DNA of 64,000 nucleotides from Bradyrhizobium sp. CCBAU 51627 (GCF_028128765.1 NZ_LBJG01000024.1:1240001-1304000); one strand, 5' to 3'. Positions 1 through 8,964 are shown, numbered from the stretch's first letter. Numbers and translations are program-made. Notes: generated by a model not told the origin, from the sequence alone.

Positions 1-223
1 CATCGCCGATTGCGCCGCCGTCCGGCTGCCGCTTCCGCACCCGCTGTCCGCAGGCGGACCAGCGATGCAGCGCGGAAATACCGGAGTTGCGCGAAGTCGC
101 GATCGGCCAGTTCGCGGCTTGCCATCATCCGCTGGCCTGAACTAAGACGGCTGGACAGATTTGTCTCGCCCGATTGCCCGTGGCATGGTGCGCGGCAATA
201 AGACGGATGCCGGGAGGACGTCG

Positions 224-1291
224 ATGAAGAGTTTCAAGGTTGCCGATTTCAAGGCGCCGTTACTGGAGTTCGACGAGGCGACGCCGCAACCCTCAGGCAC
301 GCAGGTGCTGATCAAGGTGAAGGCCGCCGGCGTCTGCCACAGCGACCTCCATATCTGGGAAGGCGGCTACGATCTTGGCCATGGCCGCAAGCCCCTGTCG
401 CTGAAGGATCGCGGCATCAATCTGCCGCTGACCATGGGTCACGAGACGGTGGGCGAGGTTCTTGCGTTCGGCCCCGATGTGAAGCCGACCGATCAGGGCG
501 ACCTCAAGCTCGGGGACGTCGGCCTCGTTTATCCCTGGATCGGTTGCGGCAAATGCGCGACGTGCCTCGCCGGTGACGAGAACATGTGTCTGACGCCGCG
601 CTCGCTCGGCGTCTATTGCGACGGCGGCTACTCCGATCACATGCTGGTGCCGCATCCGCGCTACTTGCTCAACCTGAGGGGGCTCGATCCCGCCACGACG
701 GCGCCTTACGCCTGTTCGGGCGTCACCACCTACAGCGCGCTGAAGAAGGTCGAGCAGCACTTCGACACCCCGATCGTGATGTTCGGCGCAGGCGGTCTTG
801 GGCTGATGGCGCTGTCGCTCCTGAAAGCGATGGGCGGCAAGGGCGCGATCATGGTCGACATCGACGCCAGGAAGCGCGAAGCCGCCGAGAAGGCCGGTGC
901 ACTCGCCACCGTCGATCCGAAGGCGCCGGACGCGCTAGAGCAATTGGCGAAGAAAGCGGGCGGCCCGATCCGCGCCGTGATTGATCTCGTCGGCAATGCC
1001 GCGACGACGCAGCTCGGCTTCGATTGTCTCACCAAGGGCGGCAAGCTCGTCATTGTCGGCCTGTTCGGCGGCGGCGCGACCTGGGCGCTGCCGCTGATCC
1101 CGATCAAGGCGATCACGATCCAGGGCAGCTATGTTGGAAACTTGCGCGAGACGCAGGAATTGCTCGATCTCGTGCGTGCGAAGAAGGTGCCCCCGATCCC
1201 GGTGACGCGGCTGCCGCTCGACAAGGCGAACGAGGCTCTGCTGCAATTGCAGCAGGGCGCGGTGGTCGGGCGCACGGTGCTGACGCCGTAG
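224..1291 (+). CDS. Zinc-dependent alcohol dehydrogenase (MDR family)
   Basis: Medium-chain zinc dehydrogenase that should oxidise an alcohol with NAD(P) in the cytoplasm. The 355-residue protein has a GroES-like N-terminal domain with the catalytic zinc residues C38 and H73-E74, a structural zinc lobe (C108, C111, C114, C122) and a Rossmann fold with GAGGLG at 188-193. I chose the ATG that has GGGAGG six bases upstream; the frame stays open 63 bases further to an ATG with no convincing ribosome site. Length is normal for the family. A dehydrogenase gene follows on the same strand after an inverted repeat, so cotranscription is possible but not shown. The substrate cannot be read from the sequence. 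Confidence 0.9.
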   Translation: MKSFKVADFKAPLLEFDEATPQPSGTQVLIKVKAAGVCHSDLHIWEGGYDLGHGRKPLSLKDRGINLPLTMGHETVGEVLAFGPDVKPTDQGDLKLGDVGLVYPWIGCGKCATCLAGDENMCLTPRSLGVYCDGGYSDHMLVPHPRYLLNLRGLDPATTAPYACSGVTTYSALKKVEQHFDTPIVMFGAGGLGLMALSLLKAMGGKGAIMVDIDARKREAAEKAGALATVDPKAPDALEQLAKKAGGPIRAVIDLVGNAATTQLGFDCLTKGGKLVIVGLFGGGATWALPLIPIKAITIQGSYVGNLRETQELLDLVRAKKVPPIPVTRLPLDKANEALLQLQQGAVVGRTVLTP

Positions 1292-1307
1292 TCCAACGCT
1301 CTCTCCT

Positions 1308-1385
1308 CCGTCGTTGCGAGCGAAGCAATCCAGAACTGCATCTGCGGATACACTCTGGATCGCTTCGCTTCGCTCGCAATGACGG
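1308..1385. repeat. Intergenic inverted repeat, family A
   Basis: Arms TTGCGAGCGAAGCAATCCAG and CTGGATCGCTTCGCTTCGCTCGCAA face each other around a short variable centre. The same element recurs at 32887, 37775, 51967 and 58585, with a decayed copy near 2938. It fits the palindromic intergenic elements common in Bradyrhizobium. It lies between two co-oriented genes and could form an RNA hairpin, but has no T-run. Confidence 0.8.
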
Positions 1386-1416
1386 CTTGGCTGGCTCTTC
1401 CCCTCGAGGCTCTCAA

Positions 1417-2496
1417 ATGTCCGCAAACAACGCCTTCCACATTGCCGTGCTCGCCGGCGACGGCATCGGTCCCGAAGTCATGGCGCCGGCGCTCGAAGTG
1501 CTGCGCAAGGTCGGCGACAAGTCGGGCCTGAGCTTCCGCTTCACCGAGGCGCCCGCCGGCGCCAACAACTATCTTGCGACCGGCAAATCGATGCCGGATT
1601 CGACGATCAAGCTCTGCGAGGAGGCGGACGCGATCCTGCTCGGGGCCTGCGGCCTGCCGTCGGTGCGCTACCCTGATAACACCGAGATCGCGCCGCAGAT
1701 CGAGCTGCGCTTCATCTTCGATCTCTATGCCGGTGTGCGGCCGGCGCGCCTCATTCCTGGCGTGCCGAGCCCGATCGTCGGCGCCGACCAGCGCGGCATC
1801 GATCTCGTCGTGATCCGCGAGTCTACCGAAGGCCTGTTCGCCTCGATGGGCAAGGGCGTCGTCACGCAAGAAGACGCGCGCGAGACCATGGTGATAACGC
1901 GCAAGACCTCCGAGCGGTTGTTCGAGTTCTCGTTTCGCCTTGCCGAGCGTCGCAAGGCGCGCGGCAAGCCGGGGTCGCTCGCCTGCGTCGACAAGGCGAA
2001 CGTGTTCAAGGCCTTTGCGTTCTTCCGCGGTATCTTCGACGAGATCGCGAAGAAGCATCCTGACGTGAAGACCGATCGGCTCTATGTCGATGCCTGCTCG
2101 GCGATGCTGGTCAAGCGTCCCTGGGATTTCGATGTGATGGTGATGGAGAACATGTTCGGCGACATCGTCTCCGACATCACCGCGAGCCTGATCGGCGGCC
2201 TCGGCATGGCGCCTTCGGCTGACATCGGCGACAAGTACGCGGTGTTCCAGCCGTGCCACGGCACCGCGCCTGACATCATGGGGCAGGGCAAGGCCAATCC
2301 GACCGGCATGATCCTGTCGGCGGCGATGATGCTCGACTGGCTCGCCGACAAGCATGGCATCGAGAGCGCGACGGAAGCGGGCGCACAGATCGAACGCGCG
2401 GTGGACCAGGTCTATGCCGGCGGCCTCAAGCCGATGGAGTTTGGCGGCAGCAATGGCACCGCCGACATCGCGAAGGCGGTGCTTGAGGCATTGTAG
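1417..2496 (+). CDS. Isocitrate/isopropylmalate dehydrogenase family protein
   Basis: Metal- and NAD(P)-dependent decarboxylating beta-hydroxyacid dehydrogenase. The 359-residue protein starts with the family's nucleotide-site segment (LAGDGIGPEV) and has the metal/substrate motif MENMFGDIVSDITA and the adenine-loop segment HGTAPDIMGQGKANP near the C-terminus. The start is the ATG after CGAGG; the frame is open far upstream but that stretch is the intergenic repeat. Family members act on 3-isopropylmalate, isocitrate, tartrate or homoisocitrate. There is no leuC/leuD nearby, so I read this as a paralogue and not the leucine-pathway LeuB. The exact substrate is unknown. Confidence 0.85.
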   Translation: MSANNAFHIAVLAGDGIGPEVMAPALEVLRKVGDKSGLSFRFTEAPAGANNYLATGKSMPDSTIKLCEEADAILLGACGLPSVRYPDNTEIAPQIELRFIFDLYAGVRPARLIPGVPSPIVGADQRGIDLVVIRESTEGLFASMGKGVVTQEDARETMVITRKTSERLFEFSFRLAERRKARGKPGSLACVDKANVFKAFAFFRGIFDEIAKKHPDVKTDRLYVDACSAMLVKRPWDFDVMVMENMFGDIVSDITASLIGGLGMAPSADIGDKYAVFQPCHGTAPDIMGQGKANPTGMILSAAMMLDWLADKHGIESATEAGAQIERAVDQVYAGGLKPMEFGGSNGTADIAKAVLEAL

Positions 2497-2532
2497 TTAG
2501 ACGCCATTGCAAAGGGGCTTGCGGCCCCTCGT

Positions 2533-2808
2533 TCACCAGCGGTGCCAGTAGCGATGGCGCCAGCCCCAGGGACGTCCGTAGAACGGGCGCGGGCCATAAT
2601 AGCCGTAGGCGTCGTAGAAGTTCGGACGCCACCAGCAGCGGCCCCAGGGGTTACAGACCCAGCGCACCTGATCGACATGCGCGGCCGGACCGCTTGCAAT
2701 CTGGTCCGCCTGCGGGATGCCGTTCGGCATTGCCGCAAGCGCTTGTCCCGACGCCAGCGCGGCACCGCCCAGGGCAGCCAGACCAAGAACAGCAAATTTG
2801 AGTTTCAT
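2533..2808 (-). CDS. Small secreted protein, Trp/Tyr/Arg-rich
   Basis: A 91-residue protein with a clear Sec signal peptide (KLKFAVLGLAALGGAALAS, cleavage probably after ALA near residue 25). The mature part is rich in Trp, Tyr, Arg and Gly and contains CNPWGRCWWRPN, resembling the cysteine-arginine-proline-asparagine motifs seen in small exported proteins of Bradyrhizobium. The start ATG is preceded by GGGAG. Nothing shows an enzymatic role; it is probably periplasmic or surface-associated. It converges with the upstream dehydrogenase gene. Confidence 0.8.
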   Translation of the reverse strand: MKLKFAVLGLAALGGAALASGQALAAMPNGIPQADQIASGPAAHVDQVRWVCNPWGRCWWRPNFYDAYGYYGPRPFYGRPWGWRHRYWHRW

Positions 2809-2937
2809 CGCAATCTCCCTCGTTGGTGGCGGGAGAACTTGCGAGGGATCAAGTGGTTGCTACCGCGGCAAACCGCGCGAGGAATTTAATCTTCCTGAAT
2901 GAAGGTTCAGACTACCGGCGAGTTCCAAATGTGCCGT

Positions 2938-3032
2938 TCGTCATTGTTGCGAGCGCAGCGAAGCAACCCAGCGTCCTTCCGCGGAAGGGCGCTGGAGTGC
3001 TTCGTTCGCAAGGGCTCGCCGCAATAGCGGAA
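2938..3032. repeat. Decayed copy of inverted repeat family A
   Basis: The stretch holds TTGCGAGCGCAGCGAAGCAA, then a GC-rich centre with CTTCCGCGGAAGG, and a reverse arm GTGCTTCGTTCGCAA. This is the family A plan with many substitutions. It fills most of the gap between two minus-strand genes. Confidence 0.5.
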
Positions 3033-3059
3033 ACAGGCACCACCGGGTCGACCGCCAGG

Positions 3060-3377
3060 TCAAACGCCAAGGGTTGCCTTTGCAGACCATCGTCGCTCCC
3101 GAATGACGCTGCAAATCTGGAATGTGAACGCGCTGAAGAAAGCCTCGACCCCACGCCGCTTTGCCTTGGCGTGCTCTGGATCAATTCGCCATTGGTGAAG
3201 CGCTTCCTCGGTCTCGAACTCGACGATCGTCACGCGCTCTCCATCGTCGGCGACGAAGCCCTTGTGCGAGATGTAGCCGGGTATCGTCCGCGCCAGTTCG
3301 CTCATGCGTTTTGCCATCGGTCCATATTCATCCTGCACGCCGGGGTTCATTCGCGTGCGAAATACGGTGACGATCAT
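3060..3377 (-). CDS. Antibiotic biosynthesis monooxygenase (ABM) domain protein
   Basis: A 105-residue protein with a ferredoxin-like ABM fold from about residue 2 to 75: MIVTVFRTRMNPG, the central PGYISHKGF segment, and IVEFETEEALHQWR ahead of HAKAKRRG. ABM proteins are small dimeric monooxygenases or stress proteins acting on quinone-like or haem substrates; which applies here is unknown. The last 25 residues have no clear family match. It starts 98 bases from a divergently transcribed LysR regulator, across an AT-rich intergenic region, so LysR control is likely by inference. Confidence 0.8.
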   Translation of the reverse strand: MIVTVFRTRMNPGVQDEYGPMAKRMSELARTIPGYISHKGFVADDGERVTIVEFETEEALHQWRIDPEHAKAKRRGVEAFFSAFTFQICSVIRERRWSAKATLGV

Positions 3378-3433
3378 CGGGAGGGCTCCTGTGTGAGACT
3401 GCCATGATCTTTACCGATCGCCTATCATTCCGT

Positions 3434-3448
3434 ATAATGAATAATTAT
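3434..3448. promoter_or_regulatory. Candidate LysR-type operator (ATAAT-N5-ATTAT)
   Basis: A perfect inverted repeat ATAAT-GAATA-ATTAT lies between the divergent ABM and LysR genes, in a notably AT-rich patch of an otherwise GC-rich window. The spacing fits a LysR T-N11-A box. Function is inferred from position and symmetry only. Confidence 0.45.
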
Positions 3449-3475
3449 GATTTAGTTGATCACCCAGAGAGATGT

Positions 3476-4351
3476 ATGGATCTAGCTGATCTGCGAATAT
3501 TCCTCGCCGTGGTTCGCGAGGGCGGTGTGACCCGGGCAGCGGAGCGGCTGCACCGCGTTCAGTCCAACGTCACAACACGCATCCGGCAGCTGGAGGAGGA
3601 TCTCGGAGTGTCCCTTTTCATTCGCGAGGGGAAACGCCTTCATCTAGCGCCCCAGGGACACGTACTACTTGGCTACGCCAGTCGCTTGCTCGCGCTCGCA
3701 GATGAAACACGCGATGCTCTGAAAGATGCAAAGCCTCGCGGTACGTTCCGCCTCGGTGCGATGGAAAGCACGGCAGCTGTCAGGCTGCCGGGACTGCTTG
3801 ACCAATACCACCGGCGTCATCCAGGAGTCGTTCTTGAGCTTCGCACTGGCAATCCGCAGGTGCTCGCGAGCGCCATTCTCGCCGGCGATCTCGATGCCGC
3901 GTTCGTCGCCGAACCGATCGCCGACGATCCATTCGAAAGGGCGCCTGCCTTCGAGGAAGAGCTGGTGATCATCGCGGCCGCCAATCACCCGCCGATCGGC
4001 AAGAGGGGCAGCAACCTGCCACGCACCATCATCGTTTTCGAGCACGGCTGCCCGCATCGCAAGCGGCTTGAAGACTGGTACGCAAAGCGAAACGAAATGC
4101 CAGAACGGATGATCGAGCTGGCGTCATATCACGCCATGCTTGGCTGCGTCGTCGCGGGCATGGGCGTAGCCCTGATCCCAAAGAGCGTTCTGACCACTTT
4201 TCCAGACAGAAGGCTTTTGAGCGTCCACCCGCTGGGGCGAACAGAGAACCGGGCATGGACCGCGCTCATCTGGCGCAAAGGTGCTAGCTCCGCGAACGTT
4301 CAGGCCTTGAGGGAGATCTTGCACAGCCCTCGGTTCGCAAATCCAAAGTAA
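3476..4351 (+). CDS. LysR-family transcriptional regulator
   Basis: A 291-residue regulator with an N-terminal winged helix-turn-helix (about residues 4-63: LADLRIFLAVVREGGVTRAA, then the recognition-helix region RVQSNVTTRIRQLEEDLG) and a LysR substrate-binding domain (about 88-285). The start is the ATG after AGAGAG that puts the HTH at the N-terminus; the frame also opens 72 bases upstream. It is divergent from the ABM protein, the usual arrangement for a LysR regulator and its target. The ligand is unknown. Confidence 0.88.
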   Translation: MDLADLRIFLAVVREGGVTRAAERLHRVQSNVTTRIRQLEEDLGVSLFIREGKRLHLAPQGHVLLGYASRLLALADETRDALKDAKPRGTFRLGAMESTAAVRLPGLLDQYHRRHPGVVLELRTGNPQVLASAILAGDLDAAFVAEPIADDPFERAPAFEEELVIIAAANHPPIGKRGSNLPRTIIVFEHGCPHRKRLEDWYAKRNEMPERMIELASYHAMLGCVVAGMGVALIPKSVLTTFPDRRLLSVHPLGRTENRAWTALIWRKGASSANVQALREILHSPRFANPK

Positions 4352-4379
4352 GTGCGGCCGGCAGGAGCTGTCTGAGGCG

Positions 4380-5195
4380 TCACATCCCCCTAAACTGCGG
4401 CTTGCGCTTCTCCATGAAGGCCTGCCGACCCTCGCGAAAATCGGCGCTGTCCATGCAGGCCGTGCCGATCGCCTTGATCGCGTTCATGTCGCGTGCGCTT
4501 TCGTCCTTCAACACTTGCGCGATGGTGATCTTGGCGGCCTTGATCGCGAGCGGCGCGTTTTCGGAGATGGTCTGCGCGATCGCCATCGTCTCTCCCCAGA
4601 GTTGATCGATCGGAAACAGGCGCTCGACGAGACCGATGCGCAGCGCTTCCGCTGCGTCGATGCGCATGCCCGTGTACATCAACAGCCGCGCCCAGGACGG
4701 GCCGACCAGCGACACCAGATGCTTCAAGCCGTCATAGCCATAGGCGATGCCGAGCTTTGCCGCGGGAATGCCGAACTGGCTGCCATGCGCGGCGATCCTG
4801 ACGTCGGCAAGCATCGCGACCTGCATCCCGCCGCCGAGGCAGAAGCCCTCGATGCAGGCGATAGTCGGCTTCGGGTATTCGGCAAGCAGCGCGCGCTGGG
4901 CGGCGCTGCGCCTGGCGTACTCTTCGGATGCCGCGGCGTTGTGCCTGACCTTCTCGAACTGGCTGATGTCGGCGCCTGAGACGAACGCCTTGCCGCCGGC
5001 GCCGCGCAGGATCACGACGCGCACCGCCTCGTCGTCGCGCAAAGCCGTCAGCGCCTCGCCGAACCCCTCCCACATCTCCAGCGACATCGCGTTGCGCTTG
5101 CCGGGATTGTTGAAGGTGATGACGCCGACGCCATCGGTGACCTGCTTGAGGATCTTGCCGTCGGCGTAGGGAGTGTCTTGGGACAGATCAGGCAT
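4380..5195 (-). CDS. Enoyl-CoA hydratase/isomerase family protein
   Basis: A 271-residue crotonase-fold protein. It has the NPGKRNAMSLEMW segment, the oxyanion-hole stretch around GAGGKAFVSGADISQFE, and GFCLGGGMQVAMLADVRIA, followed by the family C-terminal SADFREGRQAFMEKRKP segment. These enzymes hydrate or isomerise acyl-CoA thioesters; the acyl chain cannot be assigned. The start is the ATG giving MPDLSQDTP; 60 further bases upstream are open but not conserved in style. It is a lone gene convergent with the LysR gene. Confidence 0.9.
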   Translation of the reverse strand: MPDLSQDTPYADGKILKQVTDGVGVITFNNPGKRNAMSLEMWEGFGEALTALRDDEAVRVVILRGAGGKAFVSGADISQFEKVRHNAAASEEYARRSAAQRALLAEYPKPTIACIEGFCLGGGMQVAMLADVRIAAHGSQFGIPAAKLGIAYGYDGLKHLVSLVGPSWARLLMYTGMRIDAAEALRIGLVERLFPIDQLWGETMAIAQTISENAPLAIKAAKITIAQVLKDESARDMNAIKAIGTACMDSADFREGRQAFMEKRKPQFRGM

Positions 5196-5304
5196 CGCGC
5201 GCTCGCTTGTCGTTTGGCGAAGCGCAATGTGGGACCGGGCGAAGGCCCGGGTCAACCACGGCAGGGCGGGTGATCCCGCAACCGCCCGTGCCGCGATTGC
5301 ATGC

Positions 5305-6663
5305 CTACTGCGCCATATGCGCGGTCAGCGGATGGTTGCCGGCATTGCTGAAGAACGCGGCTTCTTCGGCGGTCGCCTCCAGCAACTGCTCGTCCTGGTT
5401 ATAGACGTCGTTGCGGAACTGGATGGTCTGGTCCTTGGTCATCCACGCCGTGAGATAGACCCAGGCCACCGGCACCTTCCTGGCCATGGCGACCTCCTGA
5501 TGTTGCCCGGTGGAGATCTCCGCGTCGATTGCGGCGCGCGTCCACTTCGGCTGGTCCTTGAGCAGCCAGGCTGCGAGATCGCGCACATTGTCGACGCGCG
5601 AGCAGCCGTGGGAATCGAAACGGTAGTCGTCGCTGAACAGACTGCGCTGGTTGGTGTCGTGCATGTAGACCGAATAGGAGTTCGGCATGTCGATCTTGAC
5701 CGCGCCGAGCGCGTTGAAGGAGCCGTTCTGCTGGCGCACGGTGAAGTTCGGCGCGTGCGTGCCCGACCAATCGACCGAATGCGGATCGATCGGATTGTCG
5801 TGGGCATCGAGCACCTCCATGTGCATGCGCGACAGATAGGTCGGGTCCTTGCGCATATGCGCAGAGATCTCGGTCTTGGCGATCGAAGAGGGGACCGTCC
5901 AGGTCGGATTGAGCACGACACCGGTGATCTGGGCCGTCAGCGTCGGCGAGGGCTTTTCGGTCTTGCCGACGATGACGCGATAGCGCCGCACCACGACGTC
6001 GTTCTCGATCGCCTCGGCGTAGGCGGCGGGGATGTTGACGACGACATAACGCTGGCCGAAGCTGAAATTGATGTTCTCGAGCCGCTCGAGCGATGCTTCC
6101 AGCTGGCGAATACGCTTTTGCACCGGGACGTTCATGGCTGCGAGCGTGCGCGGCGTGATCATGCCCGTGGGCGCAAGACCGTGGCGGGCCTGGAAGCGCT
6201 TCACGCCGTCAGCGAGATCCTGGTCGAAGCCGCCGCTCGCTCTAGCCGCAGCGAGATCGCCCGAGAGGATCAGCCGTTTGCGGAGGAGGTCGTCATGGGA
6301 GCCCTGGACGCCGAGCGCGAATTTGGCTTCCGCGGGGATCATCGGCCATCCGCCGCGCACCGCAAGATCAGAATAGCTCAGCGCCGCATCCTTGATCCGC
6401 TGTGCAGTGCCTTCGTCATAGGTCGGCTCATGCGTCAGCGCGAGCGCCGCGGCGGAGCGGCTCTCGGCGGTCGACGCCGGTGTTGCTGCGGCTTTGGGGG
6501 CGGCGGCGTGAGCCGTGTTGGCGGCTGTGGGCACCGTGCCGGATGGCGCGGCGGGCGAGGTATTGGTCCTGGGACCGGCCTGGCCAGTGGTCTCGGTCTG
6601 CGCAAGCGCGGAAGCGCTGGCGAGGAGGGCCGTGGCGATGATCACGGCATGGCGTTTCGACAT
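5305..6663 (-). CDS. L,D-transpeptidase with peptidoglycan-binding domain (YcbB-like)
   Basis: A 452-residue exported murein enzyme. A signal peptide (KRHAVIIATALLASASALAQ) is followed by an Ala/Thr/Pro-rich linker, a peptidoglycan-binding region (DLADGVKRFQARHGL) and a YkuD catalytic domain with the HGCSR motif at 352-356; C354 is the acylated nucleophile and H352 its partner. Such enzymes make 3-3 crosslinks or attach proteins to peptidoglycan in the periplasm. The ATG chosen begins the signal peptide; 69 upstream bases are open but would bury it. It is monocistronic as far as can be seen. Confidence 0.9.
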   Translation of the reverse strand: MSKRHAVIIATALLASASALAQTETTGQAGPRTNTSPAAPSGTVPTAANTAHAAAPKAAATPASTAESRSAAALALTHEPTYDEGTAQRIKDAALSYSDLAVRGGWPMIPAEAKFALGVQGSHDDLLRKRLILSGDLAAARASGGFDQDLADGVKRFQARHGLAPTGMITPRTLAAMNVPVQKRIRQLEASLERLENINFSFGQRYVVVNIPAAYAEAIENDVVVRRYRVIVGKTEKPSPTLTAQITGVVLNPTWTVPSSIAKTEISAHMRKDPTYLSRMHMEVLDAHDNPIDPHSVDWSGTHAPNFTVRQQNGSFNALGAVKIDMPNSYSVYMHDTNQRSLFSDDYRFDSHGCSRVDNVRDLAAWLLKDQPKWTRAAIDAEISTGQHQEVAMARKVPVAWVYLTAWMTKDQTIQFRNDVYNQDEQLLEATAEEAAFFSNAGNHPLTAHMAQ

Positions 6664-7043
6664 TTGTCTGGTCTTCCCCATCAGGACGAGGCCCGCAACG
6701 GGCGCTCGTATCGGCACGTCTCGGCCGCCCACGCGGCATGCGCCGATTCGCTGAAACCGGTGGGACGCTAGGGCATCGGGGTTGCGGTCCCATTAAGCGA
6801 GGCACATCGAACCCGGTGCATCCCTGCATCGGAGCACTCGATTGGGTCGCAGCAAGGTCGGGATGGGTTCGCGAAATCAGTGAAGGCAAAGAAAAGGGGC
6901 GGCCAGGCCGCCCCGAAAAGCCGAGACCGCGCGCGGATGGCGCGCGGGCCCAAGCCGGATTCGTCAGGTCTCGCTCAATCCGGCCGCGCCCCCGCGACGC
7001 GGCGGATTGAACGTCGGCCTGAAAGGCCGGACCGTCGACCGGC
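6664..7043. other. 380-base gap between L,D-transpeptidase and regulator genes
   Basis: The gap holds the terminator at 6896-6914 for the minus-strand regulator. It also has GC-rich palindromes (for example around GGCCTGAAAGGCC). The only open frames are rich in Arg/Pro/Gly with no ribosome site, which I take as GC-driven noise. Confidence 0.6.
6896..6914 (-). terminator. Rho-independent terminator after the HTH regulator
   Basis: Read on the minus strand, GGGGCGGCC and GGCCGCCCC form a nearly perfect stem followed directly by TTTTC. It lies about 130 bases after the stop codon of the minus-strand regulator gene. Confidence 0.75.
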
Positions 7044-7448
7044 TCAGTCCTCGTTCGCCGCGATCGATTCCATCAGCGAGACGAGCTGACGCTGCACCGT
7101 CTGATCCTTGATCTTGCTGTAGGCGCGCAGCAGGCGGAGGCTGAAAGCCGAGTCCAGGAACAGGAGGCTTTCGACTTCGCGGGCCTTGTTGTCGCCGTCG
7201 TAGAAGAAGGTCACGGGCACATCGAGGGCGGAGGCGATCTGCTGAAGCCGAGCCGCGCCGACGCGATTGACGCCCTTCTCGTATTTCTGGACCTGCTGGA
7301 AGCTGACGCCGAGCTTTTCGCCCAGCTCGGCCTGCGAGATCTTCATCTCGACGCGCCGCAGACGGATCCGCTTGCCAAGCTCAATGTCCGGCTTGCCGGC
7401 ACTGCGCTGCTTCATCCTTTTCGCCGCTGCTTTCATCTCTGTTTTCAC
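7044..7448 (-). CDS. Cro/CI-family regulator, PhrR/PraR-like
   Basis: A 134-residue DNA-binding protein. After a basic N-terminal tail, an XRE helix-turn-helix spans about residues 25-82 (RLRRVEMKISQAELGEKLGV, then SFQQVQKYEKG), with FFYDGD and a C-terminal helical part ending SLMESIAANED. Length and layout match the rhizobial PhrR/PraR family, known in other species for stress, quorum-sensing or symbiosis roles. The first codon is a GTG overlapping the LysR stop as GTGA; an ATG lies four codons later. The overlap implies translational coupling. The family call is from memory. Confidence 0.85.
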   Translation of the reverse strand: MKTEMKAAAKRMKQRSAGKPDIELGKRIRLRRVEMKISQAELGEKLGVSFQQVQKYEKGVNRVGAARLQQIASALDVPVTFFYDGDNKAREVESLLFLDSAFSLRLLRAYSKIKDQTVQRQLVSLMESIAANED

Positions 7449-8494
7449 CTTTGTTCTTCGGTTGAAAATCCCCCGAAGAGCTGGGTCAGGGGTTCGCCCA
7501 TATACGAGTCCTTGAATTCATGCGGATGCACGAACTCTTCCTTAAACCACGGGAAGCGAGCCGGACTGAAAGCTTCGATCAGCCAGTCAATCATGTGCCG
7601 CACGCGGGGAATCCGGCCGCTACCGGGATGGTAGGACAACCAGATATCCAACGGTCGGTTCAACTCGACCTCCAGTGGAATCAACTTCCCGCCAAGCGCA
7701 ATGGCATAGCTTGGGAAGACGCCGATGCCGGCGCCATTCGCGACCGCCCAGTAGTTGGCGCTCGAGACGTTGGTCTTCATGACCAGAAGGTCACGCTCCG
7801 GAACGCCCGGGAAGAAGCTCTCAAAGGTTTCCTTGGCGGCGATCTGATCGGCGAATTGCAGCACCAGGCGGTGCTTGATCAATTCCGCTGCCGAGCGCGG
7901 CGCGCCATATTTCTCGATGTAACTCCTGGAAGCCCAGAACATCAGGTGCATGCGGCCGAGCCGCACCAGCTTGACATCGAGTGCCGAGGGACGCGACAGA
8001 TGGATGGCGACGTCGGCCTCATGGCGGGAGACGTCGGCCGAACGCATCGCGCAGTGCAGATCGACCAGGACTTTGGGATAGGTCTGCTGGAATTCGACCA
8101 GCCGCGGGGCGAGCCAGAACGTGCCCAATCCTTCGGTGACCGCGACGCGGACCTCGCCCGTGAGAGAGTTGGCGGTCGAATCGCTGGCGCGCACTACATC
8201 GAAGGCGGCCGCCTCCATGCGCTCGACGGCCGAGACCACCAGCGCGCCTTCATCCGTGAGATGGGTGCCGTGAACGTCGCGGGTGAACAGGGTGGTGCCG
8301 GTCTGGCGCTCGAAATCGTCGATCCGGCGGCGGACGGCGTTGATCGACAGCGACAGTCGTTCGGCCGCCGAGCGGAAACTTCCGCATCGAACGACTTCCA
8401 GGAATATGCGGGCGGCATCCCAATCCGAGAGGCCGCTGATATTTGTGTTTAGGCGTTCCTCTCGTGGAACGCCCCTTTCCGCTAAGGAATGCAT
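7445..8494 (-). CDS. LysR-family transcriptional regulator
   Basis: A 349-residue LysR protein: helix-turn-helix at about 25-85 (WDAARIFLEVVRCGSFRSAA, SINAVRRRIDDFE) and a periplasmic-binding-like effector domain up to about residue 300, followed by a longer than usual C-terminal tail ending in EEQR. It is cotranscribed with, and overlaps by four bases, the XRE regulator downstream. Two regulators of different families translationally coupled is unusual. Ligand and targets are unknown. Confidence 0.85.
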   Translation of the reverse strand: MHSLAERGVPREERLNTNISGLSDWDAARIFLEVVRCGSFRSAAERLSLSINAVRRRIDDFERQTGTTLFTRDVHGTHLTDEGALVVSAVERMEAAAFDVVRASDSTANSLTGEVRVAVTEGLGTFWLAPRLVEFQQTYPKVLVDLHCAMRSADVSRHEADVAIHLSRPSALDVKLVRLGRMHLMFWASRSYIEKYGAPRSAAELIKHRLVLQFADQIAAKETFESFFPGVPERDLLVMKTNVSSANYWAVANGAGIGVFPSYAIALGGKLIPLEVELNRPLDIWLSYHPGSGRIPRVRHMIDWLIEAFSPARFPWFKEEFVHPHEFKDSYMGEPLTQLFGGFSTEEQR

Positions 8495-8964
8495 ACAAGT
8501 CCCTTCGGGCCGCTAAACTGGCAGAATCTAGCGCAAACCACAACCACGACGGGTTGGGGAGCGGTGAGTTTTGAACGCCATACTTACTGCGCCCGAAGTG
8601 GTATTAAGGTGTGCCTGAGCGAGGAATCGGGCTAATTTCTGCCCGGAAGAGGGGTAGGCGTGCGTTCCGTTGCGAGCCTTAGAATGGCTGCGGGATTGCC
8701 GGGTCCAGTTGGACCGGAGGCGGGCATGCGAGATGTCATGCACCCCGATGGGACGGATCGAGGCCTCCGGCTCAAGCGTTTCACCTCTGATCGTTCCGGC
8801 TTGCTGCGCGCAGTGATGCCGGCTGGAACCGCGGTTTCGACGCAGAAACACACTGAAATCGACTTCGGGCGTGCGGACTCCTCGTGTTATCGTTGGTGCT
8901 CTTTGGGGGCCGAGGGGATCGTTTCAAGCACGTCTCGCAGGCCGAATTAACGGAAAGAACGCCG
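8495..8964. other. 470-base intergenic stretch with no supported gene
   Basis: This lies between the divergent LysR gene and a small plus-strand gene and must hold both promoters. I see no convincing -35/-10 pair. A 96-codon plus-strand frame at 8660-8950 has no ribosome site and an unconvincing composition, so I left it out. Confidence 0.5.

Noticed and set aside
1..160. Possible gene fragment at the left edge
   Set aside because: Short frames exist on both strands but none shows a domain or ribosome site; too little sequence to support a partial gene.
5173..6771. 532-codon plus-strand open frame
   Set aside because: Antisense to the L,D-transpeptidase gene, which has a signal peptide and HGCSR motif; the frame has no protein-like features.
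8660..8950. 96-codon plus-strand frame
   Set aside because: No ribosome site and irregular amino-acid composition; left as intergenic.
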